Notes under the pieces: generated by a model | Databases searched by the model: none | Told to the model about the DNA's origin: nothing | The model's input: the letters and a program-made list of their open reading frames with translations, nothing else | Shown: piece after piece, positions 47,270 to 58,854 of the stretch | How positions within the stretch are numbered: position 1 is the stretch's first letter | How the letters are laid out: the number at the start of each line of letters is the position of its first letter | Program-made: the position numbers and the translations under genes | From: Carposina sasakii | Taxonomy: Eukaryota > Arthropoda > Insecta > Lepidoptera > Carposinidae | Direction of reading: 5' to 3' | Assembly: GCA_014607495.2 (NCBI GenBank) | Contig: CP053153.1 | Location: forward strand, 13,764,001 to 13,828,000 | Length of the DNA stretch: 64,000 nt

Positions 47270-47956
47270 TCCAGGATCCAACTTATTATATCACTCGTAA
47301 GTACAAAATTGAATTTCCAAACTATGGCCCTAGGCAAAAACTTAAACGGCAAATTTTAGGCAATATTCACTCTTGCTTTTTTAAATATTTGTCACAAAAC
47401 TTTATTTAGTTAGTTGCTTATCCTCATAATCCCAATATTTGCTTCTGAAGCTACTTTTTAAACATTTTCTGTGTATTGTATATTTTTGAGTAGGGTGCAC
47501 ATACTTTTCCATAACAAGAGACCGACCCTACAATGAATTTATTTTGAAATGTTATACTTTTTATTATCATATATAACATTATAAATGTGAAAGTAACTCT
47601 GTCTGTCTCGCTTTTACGACTACTGCCGCCATTTACTGAGCGGATTAATTTTAGTGATAATTTTCTCTGCGTAGCTTTGGGTGGACCCAGAAAAGGTTTA
47701 AACGCCTAGCTTGGTGGCGCCTGTCACTGTAACATTTTGTAATCACTAGTTAGTATAGGTGCTAAAATTTAAATTTTCAGATAATCAAGGAAACCCACGT
47801 ATGGATTATAGTAACGTTACAGCTACCGAAATATTATATCACTGGATCAATTACTGGCAGATAGAGCACAAAACATTTGTCGTTCATTACAAAAATATTT
47901 ATCGTTCTTATGCTCAGCTTGAAAGAACGATGGAAAAACTTGTGCAAATAAAATAA
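47270..47956 (+). CDS. Possible small unknown gene, last two exons
   Basis: A candidate exon (about 47271-47298, donor actc|gtaagt) joins the exon 47781-47956 (acceptor aattttcag). The joined frame reads EACGIQDPTYYITH then NQGNPRMDYSNVTATE, HWINYWQIEHKTFVVHY and a short coiled ending LERTMEKLVQIK, followed by TAA. An AATAAA overlaps the stop region. Composition looks protein-like, but I do not recognise a family and no start codon is fixed. The first exon is open in three frames, one resembling a zinc-binding start (KCIVRGCRS). Treat as hypothetical. Confidence 0.35.
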
Positions 47957-48514
47957 AAGATATTTAATGGTTATTTATTTAATAGTTGTTAAATCCCTTT
48001 AATCTAAATAAGACACTAAAGCACTTAAAACAACGTTTCTTATTTGTACGTATGCAATAGTGGTACGAAATATAAGTATTCATAAATGTATCGTAAATAT
48101 ACCAATTTACATTCCAGGTCTTTAGGATCACGGACAATATCACAATGGCTAAGACCATCCTTTTTTATTTTGTAAATGTGTAATGTAAATTGTGCAAATT
48201 TTATGTTACCTATTTTTAGGCCAATACAAATTCCATTGGGTTCTCTGCAATTATTCCTACTTTTCTTTAGAAAGATAATCTAATCTTTACTTATTAATTA
48301 TTATGTATCCACCATAAAATTAGCTGTTTAAATGAACTCAGTTGACCTTCATGCAAGCATTACAGATTCACGTTTATGCTACTTACAATATAGGCATTTC
48401 CTTACTAGTTAAAAGTGCTATTTTAAAACAGCCCAAAGCTGTAGAATGGAATTACGCTGCATTATAATAGCACAAATGCTATTATGCAGCATTACATTAT
48501 CCTATTTAAAAATG

Positions 48515-48710
48515 CTCCCTTCCAGCTTTTCCCGCCGAATCCTCAGAGTAAAGGTTTGCATTACAAAATCATTTTGATATGCCATTATTCTTATAAAGTG
48601 TATGGTTTCAAAACGCTCATATAAAGCATCAAAAAAAAAAACCACAGCTGTCAATGTCAAATTGAATTGACATTCGAAAAGAAAAATTGGAGATATCCGT
48701 TTACAATCGT
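48515..48710 (-). mobile_element. Second composite repeat copy, truncated
   Basis: 'cttccagcttttcccgccga' (family A head, inverted) is followed by 'ctcagagtaaaggtttg', an extra ~70 bp, and the 'accacagctgtcaatgtc' to 'gatatccgtttacaatc' block. Compared with 46620-46790 it carries the extra stretch and lacks most of family A. The two copies flank the possible gene at 47.2-48.0 kb in the same orientation. Confidence 0.7.
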
Positions 48711-49130
48711 AGAAAGAGTTTTACAATACAATACAAAACAATACAATACATCTGAGCGCCGAATCCTTACCATAGACTAATTTTAAATTTCTACATGTTG
48801 GCAGCACAAATTAGCAAACTGCTCAAACTTCACACCACTTCGATACTTCACAACCAACTTCAATCAAACAAATGTCAAATTGTCAAACTCAAAATCAGAC
48901 AAAGTGAAAAAGTTGCTGCTGAATTTTTGGAATTGAATTGAATAGCGTTTATTTATCAGTAATATTTGAAGAAATCCTCTAAAATAAGTGATTAGTTGTT
49001 GATAAAGATAAATTGTTGTGGTTATTATTACACTGTTTCAATTATATTTATTAGTTTTAACTATTTTGCGGCAGAAATTTGAATAGTCATTTCTAGTACC
49101 TAATAGACGTTCGCTGGGCGTAAAAAGAAA

Positions 49131-52100
49131 ATGGCGTGTGCTACTCTGAAAAGAAATTTAGACTGGGAGTCCATGTCTCAGATGCCTGCGAAAAGGCGAA
49201 GATGTGCTCCATTGGCTGCAAGTTCAAGCACAAGTCCTGGAATCCGTGTATCTGAAAGTAGACCTTCCTTTTTTGGAGAGACTGTTAGTGCACCTGCAAA
49301 ATTAACACCAGGTTTGTTTATTTTTTCTATCACATAACTTAAGTGCATTTTGTAAATCATATTTGGTTATCCTAGAACTATTAAGTATTTGAATATCAAA
49401 CTAATTGCTATGCTAATTAATTACTTATCATGTAATATCATTTATCGCCATTGTTATTTTTTTCGTTTTCGTCATAAATACTTTAATCGAGCGCGAGTGA
49501 GACAGCCAGCTGATGCGTGAAGAATCCGTTGAGCTGATATTTTTTGTTTTCATTTCTTTCTTATTTTCCTTTTCCTAGTCTCATAGTTGTTGTTGATAAA
49601 AAAAGATGAATGACTGAGCAAGTTGCTGTTTGCTGTCATTGCAACTTTGCTGAAGAAAGTCCTTTGTCAGCAGTTTTAAATTTTCATATTTATGTATATT
49701 TACCTTGTTTAGCATTTAGTATTTGAATTTAGAGCCCGGTTTAAATACAACTGGCAGACTCCCGCAACTTACGCGAACTATGAGTTTTTCTGATGTTTGG
49801 TATACAGGATGTAGAAAAAAGAGCACTAATACTTAAAGGTATTATAGACCTAGTGATGTGTAATCTATCAACACAATTTGAGTCCTGAAAGAAAACACAT
49901 GTTTATTTTTCTAGATACACAGTAGGGAGAAATACCTAAACAACTCAGGAATGTTCATATACAGTTTTGATGCTCCTTTTTTCTACCCCCTATATGTATT
50001 GAATATAACACCAAGTTTCATCCCAATCTGTTCAGCAGTTTTTGTGTGAAAGTCTATCTAAAATCCAAATATTTTTACAGACTCACATTTTATAAATGAA
50101 ATTGTATTATACATTTAAGAAATAGTATAGACTCACATTTATAAAACCTATTTGTAGAATATTATCATATCAATATTAAAATTTTAAAATAATGATTAAC
50201 CATCATAACCATATAGGCGGCAGAGGTCATGGTGTTATTTTGTTAGTGGAAAGCATTTGTGCTAAATAACAATATATTTAAAAAAATTATTAATAAAGAA
50301 ATGGAAAAAATTCTTCTATATATTTAATGTTTTAACATAATGTTTTGGTTATGCTTTATCTTTGATTTGGCTGGAAACAGTTGTTTAGACATTTTTTTAT
50401 GTCTTTCTTTTGCCTTCAATGTTGCCAAAATTTTGTGCAATAGTAGTAGTAGTATAACATGACATAACATTTTAAGTTTTGGTGGTTGTTTTAGTGTTGG
50501 TAAATATGTTTAAAAGTGGTGTTAATTTTTGATAGTAAAATAGTGTTGATTTTTGGTAATTGTTCTCCTTACTTGCACTGAAATTAAATATAAAATTCCA
50601 GAACGCATGGCACAAGAGATATGTGACGAGATCAAGCGCTTGCAACGCCGCAGACAATTGCGCATGGTGTCCGGAGCCGCTGCTTCCTGCTCATCCTCCA
50701 GCGGCAGTGAAGGCGACACATCGCCGCCACATCGCTCACAGCACAACGCACCCAAAATTCACAGCCGTGCACTCTTCACTTTCAAACAGGTTAGAGATTG
50801 ATTTGTATGTATTAATTTCTTTTGCAATGTTTAAGACAAGCCTGATTTCTTCTATGCTGCTCTGGGAGTGAAAAAAAAACGATAATATTATTATATGTAT
50901 GTAAACAGGCAGGCAGTTGAGGCAACTGATTTTGCCTGTATCTGAATGTTCTCTTAGGTTTTTCTATGTTCTTTAATGTGTTTGTCCAGTTTGTTTTTGA
51001 AATTATTGACACTTGGTGCCGAAACCACTTCTTCTGGTAGTTTGTTCCAAGGGTTCACCACCCTGTTGGTAATAAAGTTTTTGCGGGGATTGCTATGTGA
51101 GATGCCTGTGCTAAGTTTTAAATTATGACCTCGTAGGTTTGTGTTTTTATTACGCTCAAACATTCCATGAAAATCTTGTAAGTCATATCTCTGTGTTAGA
51201 ATTTTGTATGTTTCAATATCATCAATAATACTACAGCTGCTTCTCTTCCCGGGCATACTGTACAAGTCAGTAGAGGGACAAGAGGGTCTTGGTGTTTTGT
51301 AGGCTGACCACCTGTCACTACTAACCGAACTTGTACATCTCAAAATTGGTCAGAAGTGACACCATGTGGTTCTATCAGCCCTTGGTGCTCTGCCTACCCC
51401 GTAAGGAATAAAGGCGTGATTATATGTATGTAAGACAAGCCTGAAGCACTTTGTCTAAAGTAAGTTTTCTTTGAGTACTTATACTAAGTGATTTTTTTAT
51501 TGTAGACCTATAATTTTATGCATTTAATGGAAAAGAGACACTACATGTCTGTATGTTATTTAGTTGTTTTGTTTTAAAACAAATGGTTTAATTACTCAGA
51601 CATTGAGTTGTAGAGAACAGCTGGAACATTACTTACTCAATGCCTTATTATAATTTAAAATCTATATTCAAGAATTTACGCTAAGTCTTAAGCAGATAGC
51701 TATTGTGATTCCTGTCTATAATCAACCTATCATAGAAAAAAAATCTTAAACTCATAGTATTTTTTTTTACAATTACTAGCACTTGACACATTTTGTGAGG
51801 TGAGGAAGGAACTGCCTTTATTACACATCCTATTTTGAAATTAGATACCTATCTAATCAAATATTATGGGCGATTCCGGCAGTCACACTTAAACCTAAAC
51901 ATAAAATTCGTCCTACCTGTCCTTTTCTCCCTCAGCTATTTATGTTAAGGACGGAGAGAGATAGACCTGCCAGAATCAGCCCTATTGTGTGATTCCTTTG
52001 TATTTATTGTGTAAATTAAACTTTTATTGTGTCATGATAAACTGTAATCATATTTACTGTTTAAGGAATTTAGTGACTACTGTATGTATGCAGAATGTAC

Positions 52101-54678
52101 ATTAAAATAATAACTCATTAGATAACAATACATAGATATGAATTTAGCCTATTGCCACCAGACCAATCTAATCACATGGAATATTTATTAAAATATTTTA
52201 TACATACGTAATCTATTTTTAAATTTGACTATTCTAGTATTCATTATCCGTGTGCTCTCAGTCAGTAATTGAGTAATGAAAGAGAGTTAGTTTTCTTTCG
52301 TCCTGATAACTCTCAGCAAGGGCACAAGTATGGATATACATTAAGTAATAATATTCCAACATTATTACCTACGTTTATTGCTTAAACTGGACCAAATTGT
52401 GGGCTCCAATAGGCTGATGATGACTACTAAGTAATAAACGTGTTAACGCCGTGCGCCAGTAATGTATTGTAAAATAACACGTGTGTCGTTAGCTATAACA
52501 TAACCTTACCCGCGTGGCGGCAGGTGCGCATGATCTGCGAGCGGATGCTGCGCGAGCAGGAGGCGGCGCTGCGCGCGGAGTACGAGGGCGCGCTCAGCAC
52601 CAAGCTGGCGGAGCAGTACGACGCCTTCGTGCGCTTCAACTTGGATCAGGTACGGTGCAACTTCACGCCGGAGTATAGAGTATCCAGAGAGTTTAGTTCC
52701 AATGAATGATGGTGCTAGCTAGCTATGTGTGTGACCACATTTTCTGTTTCACTGCATATGTTCTGAAATCCGGGTGGTGGCACTAGCTTCTATGTGTACG
52801 ACCACATTTTCTGTCTGAAGGAATTATTCAAGAAATGTATTTATATCAGCAGCAGAGGAAGTAGCACTCTATGAGGCTATATGACTGATTTAACGCCCAC
52901 AGGTTGGCTGGAGCTGTAAGTGAACCCATATCAAGATTTAAGCTTTAATATGGGATGAGATCCCACTAAATGAATTAATGGGCTTATTAATGTGAAGTAT
53001 TACTTCAGTGGAAGAACAAAAACTAAACAACTATATTAGCCCCAGGCATCAGTCAACCTTCCTATAAAAATGTGCCAAACATATGGCTGGGTAAATTTAG
53101 TTATATGGCTTTAGAAACCATTAGGGTCGATTCTGGCAATCACACTTAAACCTAACTTTATTTATTTATTTATTTTAGCCCTTCCTCTGAATGAATTTAC
53201 TTATATATTTTACAATTAATGATTACTCTTCTTTGTCAGCTTGCCCTTTGGGCCTCCCCCAGAATTTCCACTTCTTCCTGTCCATGGCAATCTCCTCCAA
53301 GTGTCCCGCTACCTTTCTCATTTCATCCTCCCATCTTACTCTTTGTCTCCCTTTGTTCCGTTTTCCATCCCGGGGATACCACATTGTTATTCAGTGTCTT
53401 TCTGACTCCTTATCAAGTCCATTTCCACTTTAGTTTGTTTACTGCCCAAAACATTTATTAATTTAGTTTTCTCTCTTATGTCTGTCACTTAAGTTTATAT
53501 TAGCATACTTCTCCCATGTTGTTTTGGCATTTGCTTGCTGGTAAGGGCCCAGTGGCAACCTTGGCAAGATAGAGATATTAAATACTTTTCTTTTATCTCT
53601 TAATGAATGTGTGGGTTTTTCATGTGCCAAACGGGTTTATGGCTGGGTAAATTTAGTTATATGGCTTTAGAAACCATTAGGGTCGATTCTGGCAGTCACA
53701 CTTAAACCTAATCTTAGTCAGGTCTATCTCTCTCCGTCCTTAACATAAATGGCTGAGAGAAAAGGACAGGTAGGACTAATTTTACGTTTAGGTTTAAGTG
53801 TGACTGCCGGAATCGACCATATTGTGTGCTTTAGTTTAACTACTATACATGTTTTATGCTCATTTGAAATGATAAGTCTATTTTAATTAGGTTTTATCTC
53901 TATCTTATCCTTTTTAAACATGTGTTTATGTAATGACAGATTTAGATACTATCTAAACACCTTGTGATGCATTCAGTATGGCATTCAAAAATAATAAAGG
54001 TAATTGAACATGTTTGATTGCAGGTACAACGCCGACCTCCTGCAGCTACTTGCATGCCATTGGGCATGGATGCAGAACATCACATGCATCAGGATCTAGT
54101 ACCAAGTTGTAAGTATAAAAGTAGATAGATTTATATGTTGCCTAGCTCATTGCAATCTCATACTTTTAAAGATTAGGAAAGCTTGGGTTTATATAGATGA
54201 TATAGTGGCCGAGATAATAATAATTTTATTCCAAACAAAATATTTACACTTCATCCTTACCTAACACAGTGAGAATCAAAGAACACTTAAAATAATAAAA
54301 AGAGAGCAAAGTTTAATAGTGGTCCCCACACTAGGTCAAGCCTGTATCAGAGGGGCCAGGAAAAACATTTGCATCTAAAAAGGAACAAACTTATGTTGAA
54401 CTATAGTAATATAATGGATAAAATATATATTTCAGTTACAAGGATATGTAGTTCTAGTTTAATAAGTACAATCTTACAACTTAGATGGAACTGCTCTCTT
54501 GTTGGTACCTTAAAGAGGTCTGTTTTTATGCTTGTATGACCGCAATATGACCTCACCACTACTCTAGTACCATAGTTTTGGTGTCTATCTTTAGGTGCCT
54601 TATTACTTTGTTAGTCTAATTAATACTCTGTCTTGTTATTAATGTGATTATCTCTTTATTTTTACAGATCTGTCCTAA
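49131..54678 (+). CDS. akirin: Akirin
   Basis: Five exons: 49131-49311, 50602-50789, 52524-52649, 54024-54108 and 54668-54678. All phases match and give 196 residues. Akirin is a nuclear cofactor linking transcription factors (NF-kB/Relish type in insects) with chromatin remodelling. The start [20 protein letters not shown] and the nuclear localisation signal AKRRRC are diagnostic. Next come a Ser-rich stretch and [35 protein letters not shown] then leads to [19 protein letters not shown], and the terminal PSYLS is conserved. The last coding exon is only 11 nt including the stop and supplies the YLS end. Exon 3 is strongly GC-rich compared with the others. The 49139-49311 minus open frame is an antisense by-product. 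Confidence 0.96.
50940..51435 (-). mobile_element. CR1/L2-type LINE end plus dispersed tail, in akirin intron 2
   Basis: The minus-strand frame 51343-50954 has [24 protein letters not shown] and [20 protein letters not shown], the usual C-terminal block of CR1-like ORF2 proteins. Adjacent at 51340-51435 is the 'ggtgctctgcctaccccgta' repeat. Both lie in the intron between exons 2 and 3. Confidence 0.8.
51868..51982. mobile_element. Palindromic MITE C, copy 1
   Basis: Starts 'gggcgattccggcagtcaca' and ends 'ctgccagaatcagccc', an inverted pair, with 'tccttttctccctcagc' inside. It is a relative of the copy at 53681-53818, shorter because part of the right arm is missing. Confidence 0.75.
53071..53711 (-). 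mobile_element. RTE-type LINE fragment flanked by an ~85-bp direct duplication
   Basis: Minus-strand residues [31 protein letters not shown] and RKKWKFWGR (about 53390-53224) match the C-terminal end of lepidopteran RTE-type LINE ORFs. The tail (AAATA)n lies at 53157-53177. The fragment (about 53156-53620) is bracketed by near-identical sequences 53071-53155 and 53623-53711, each with 'atggctgggtaaatttag' and the start of MITE C. The bracket differs at a few bases. Confidence 0.75.
53681..53818. mobile_element. Palindromic MITE C, complete copy
   Basis: The left arm 'ggtcgattctggcagtcaca' followed by 'cttaaacct' and the right arm 'aagtgtgactgccggaatcg' then 'acc' are almost exact inverse copies, giving a 138-bp near-complete hairpin. 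The outer three to six bases are GGTCGA and TCGACC. A partial copy of the left arm is at 53125-53155. All are in akirin intron 3. Confidence 0.85.
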
Positions 54679-56298
54679 TGACGAGGGAGAGGTGTAAGCA
54701 GTATATAACTTACTGCAATATATCAAGACAAACATATTTTGGTATATGTGAATAATTATATGCGGGAGGTATCCTACATGAATCAAGACATTGTGATTGC
54801 AAGTGGAATATAGCCAAGAACAATATTGTGGCACATAACATACATAGTACATATACTGCAGTATTATATGCGTATTCTTTTTCAATTATAGTCCTATAGA
54901 TTTTGTTAAGTTCTTTAAACAAACATGCTTCCAGTAGATCTGAAATAAGTAATTAACAAGCACAATATTGACTAGGCTAGTTTCACTGTGCACTTTGTTC
55001 ATGCCACATGCAAATAAATTAGCTTATAATGCTTTAGGTAAGGTTTGCTGATAATTGTGTTCATAGACTGAGTATCGACAAAATGTATGGATTATATAGC
55101 TGGCTTGGTTTTGTTCAGCCGGTTTTAACACAGGTTCCCTGCAGTTTTGACTTTTACAAATACCACGCGTATTGTCTACTCGTATTTTGTATATTTTCTA
55201 ATATTAATACTACGAAGGATACTTTAGTACATAGATACATAACACAAACATTAAATTCATGCAGAGTGCCTGTAATAAATCATCTTACTCAACAGTTTGC
55301 AATTTAGCCATAATTTTGATTGGTAAATTTATTTTTATTTACTTTATAGTGATGTCGAATTTAGTTGTAATTTAAATTATATCTTTTCCTTGTCAATGCA
55401 TAGTAGTTTTTCACTGTATGGAATAAATACATGCTTATGACAAGAAGGCCTCTTGTATCAGATATCTTTATGCTGTTCTTTAGTACTCTATGATCTTTAA
55501 TCCATTTTTATTATTAAGTACTTCCCTTTATTTACTCTGATACAAATATGGCTTAGGAGTTGATTTTAAGTAGCTTTATTTAAATTTTATAAGTTATTTT
55601 TCTCAATAATGTTGTATTTACTCACTCACATGTTGATGTGTTTAATTAACGTTTAAGCATTATTGAGATGTTTTGTATAACAAGTTTAGTTAATTACTTT
55701 TTATTGAATACAAAAAGGATATAATTTGTTACCAAGCATTATTCAATGAAAATTAGGTTAGTACTTTTTTTAAATTGTATTATCAGCTCATTATTGTAGG
55801 CTATTGGCGTTTAAGAACTGAAAATAAATTAGCTAAACACCCACATTATTTATTTTATTACTCAGAGCTAAGTAAATTATTTTGGTATTTTTTTTGCATT
55901 GGGAAATGGCAAGGATTGTTTTACGGAACCCACTACGCGCCGCCAGCCACATCTATATGGAACTAGCTCTATCTTGCCCTGGGGTGCGTTCGTGTAAGCC
56001 GGTTAATACATTTAAACATTGACTAAATAACAGACTCAAACACGTTCAAGCACTCCGCGAGGGAAAAATACACTGTCAAATTTTTCCGACCCTTGCAGGT
56101 GGAATAGGTGGTAACTTGTGCTAACATAATAAAAGCCGCAGCATGTTAGCCAACTTCAAGCAAACAGAACACGGGCGTGCAGTACCGTGTGAAATATTTG
56201 CTGATTCGCGCTTGATTATACCTTTCTAAATCTGTGTATTGAAAACATAGATAACACGAGTGAGCCAAATGTATATGTCGTGGCCATGGATCATGTAG
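54679..56298 (+). other. Akirin 3' UTR and intergenic sequence
   Basis: No other gene is seen. AATAAA sites occur, for example 'tggaataaatacatgc' near 55420. The AT-rich sequence up to there fits a 3' UTR of about 0.75 kb. From about 55900 the composition is more GC-rich, with no recognisable coding. Confidence 0.5.
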
Positions 56299-58317
56299 AA
56301 TTGATCATTTCATGAAATGTTGTCGAGCATTTCATGAAAGGGGCAGAATGATTTCGCATTTCATGAAAAGTTGCCAATTATTGGCCAACATGATATGGTT
56401 TGGGCAGATCGATGATAAAAATTCGATATGGGCAACTAAACGCCCGATCATTTCATGAAGTGGTCAAGATTATTGATCATACGTAAAATAGTTACATGAA
56501 TCACCGGTAGAGGCGCTGCGCGCGTTTTATTTATGTGTGAAGATGGCGGATTTTTCTTTTTAGGTTATAAAACAAATTAAAGAGAGTAGGGTGACTATGC
56601 AGAAGAAGTTCACGGATAGTGTGTTATATTGTATAATGTATATTAGACTTAATGGTGGTTTATAATAATATTGTTAAACAAAAACCTTAGATTCGATAGG
56701 TTAGGTTAGACTATGACAAATGACGCACGAGCCGAGCGAGCGGAGCGAGCGTATGTGCCAGATGCGAATCGCTTTTGTAAAGTCTTTTATGTTTTTAAAT
56801 ATTATATTGTGAAAATATCACATAAATAATAGCAAAAAAAATCATACCATATAGTTAGACGAGGGCTGTTTGATAAGTCCTTTTAAAAACTATTTGTAAA
56901 ACCTTTTTCCTGGTAAATGGCGTTAACACTGGCAGGCACAATCTTTCAAATGAAGACTGTCAAAAATTGCAATAAAAAACAAGTTTTTGTCAGTATAAAT
57001 TGTTTAACTGTGATTGTAAATATTCAACAACTATGGAAAAAACTGAATTTCGTGTTATAAAACATTTTTTTATGAAGGGTTGCAGTGCTGCCACAATAAA
57101 AACTGAACTTAATTCTGTTCATGGCACTAACGCACCAATGCAGACTGTTTATAACTGGATAAATGATTTTAAACGTGGTCGGTCAGGCACATCTGATGCT
57201 CCACGCTCTGGTCGCCCAATCAAAGTCACTACTGAGGATGTTGTTGAAGAAGTCCATAATATTGTACTCGACGACCGCCGAGTGAAGGTGCGTGGCTGAG
57301 AACACAGGCATCTCCTCAGGATTTTATGTACTGAGCGAGTACATAAAATCCTGCATGAAGATTTGGGTATGAAAAAGCTGTCTGCACGATGGGTGCCACG
57401 TTTGTTGACTATCGAACAAAAACACGAAAGAAAGCGAATTTCAAAACTGTGTTTGGATATGATGAAGCGTAATCCTCGGAAAGTCGATTTGTCACTGTGG
57501 ACGAAACTTGGGTCCATCATTTACACCTGAATCAAAACAGCAATCAAAACAATGGATGGCGACTGGTGAACGTGCCCCAAAGAAGGCCAAACTGTTTTGT
57601 CGGCTGGAGGTCATGGCGAAGTCTTCTGGGATGGCGAAGGAATCATTATGATTGATTACTTGGAAAAGGGAAAGACTATCACTGGCCGTTATTACGCAGA
57701 GTTATTGGACCGAATGCCGAATTGTTGGAAAAACTACCAAAATTGTGAAAGTCCTCTTTCATCAAGACAATGCCCCAGTGCACACGTCAACTATTGCAAT
57801 GGCCAAAATCCACGAGTTGGGCACTGGTTCCGCATGCTCCGTATTCGCCGGATCTAGCTCCGTGCGATTATTACCTATTCCCAAATCTGAAAAGATGGCT
57901 TGGAGGGCAAAAATTTTTGACATGAACTGCACTGGTGTTAACGCCTATTTTGAAGACCTCGACAAAACGTATTTTTTGGAGGGGATAAAAAAATTGGAAA
58001 CTCGCTGGAACAAGTGTTTGGCCCTCAAAGGAGACTATGTTGAGAAATAAATGTAAATTGTTTAAAATATAAAAAAAAAAATACTTTTTAAAACGACTTA
58101 TCAAACAGCCCTCGTATATGGTGTACGGTATATATTATTTATAAAAGCTCTTACCACATTCGGATTTTATGGACACCCTGTTAATACGATTTGGCCAAAC
58201 GTGGATGACAAAATCGTGAAATGTAGACGATTTAACGATCTGGTCAAATTGAATTGGCCACTTCATGAAATGCGACCACTTCATGAAATGCTCGACCATT
58301 TCATGAAATGATCAATT
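56299..58317. mobile_element. Palindrome-rich DNA transposon with nested mariner
   Basis: The left end aattgatcatttcatgaaat is the exact inverse of the right end. Both ends contain further copies of the palindrome (a)tttcatgaaa(t) or close variants: four on the left (56307-56460) and three on the right (58262-58311). The non-mariner part is only about 0.76 kb with no transposase, so the outer element is non-autonomous. The superfamily is unknown. No clear target duplication was found. Confidence 0.75.
56859..58115 (+). mobile_element. Mariner transposon, broken transposase
   Basis: Terminal inverted repeats acgagggctgtttgataagt are matched at both ends and the length is about 1.26 kb, typical of mariner. 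The transposase starts at about 57033 (MEKTEFRVIKHFFMKG) with paired helix-turn-helix motifs and GRPIKVT. It then has a stop at 57297 and at least two frameshifts, so the catalytic parts appear in different frames: VTVDETW (first Asp), FHQDNAPVHTS (second Asp) and YSPDLAPCDYY (third Asp). The last spacing fits D,D34D mariner. The flanking TA target duplication is imperfect (TA on the right, mutated on the left). The element is dead. Confidence 0.93.
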
Positions 58318-58449
58318 TTACTAAGCCAAATGGAGTATCTGTTGCTGCCTCAGATTAATGATATGTACTGCCGGTTGCTGCATACAATAAATCATAAAAA
58401 TGTACATTTTGGGAAAAAAATGTCCATTTTGCGTAGGTGAACATGGAGA

Positions 58450-58570
58450 CCACTCAACATTTTTTTTAGAATAGTGGACGTTATAGACGAGATAATAGGA
58501 TGAATGGAAGAATAGGTAGTACATATTGCGCCGACCCCAAATAAATGGGAACAGGGCAGAAGATGATGTT
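58450..58570 (+). repeat. Retroposon tail fragment
   Basis: 'acatattgcgccgacccc' and 'aaataaatgggaacagggca' form a tail sequence also present near 15640-15720. No coding content is left. It lies about 0.3 kb upstream of GID8. Confidence 0.5.
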
Positions 58571-58854
58571 ATAGACGAGATACATACACAGCCGATCCCA
58601 CTGACTTCGATTGGTATGGTTCAACTCATCGGAAGCGAAATTGCCAATCAAATTCTATCGTCCAACGCCAGTGATTATCTTCTCCAGCTAAGATGGATGA
58701 ATGACAGTGACAGATTAAGTAAACCCATAGTCAAAGAAGTAAACTGTCAATTCGAGTCATTTCATATTTTCGTTTTCATCAATATTTTATTATTCCTTCC
58801 TTCGATCGCATAATAAAAGCTTTTATTGCTTGCTTGCCATTGTGTAATATAAAA

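Noticed and set aside
47225..47290. THAP-like zinc finger start (KCIVRGCRS) in the first exon of the small gene
   Set aside because: Only about 20 residues, the frame stops at the next splice in every join I tried, and no later zinc ligands appear.
58526..58813. 95-codon frame just upstream of GID8
   Set aside because: It begins in a retroposon tail, shows no domain, and ends before the GID8 start. GID8 has its own clear first exon.
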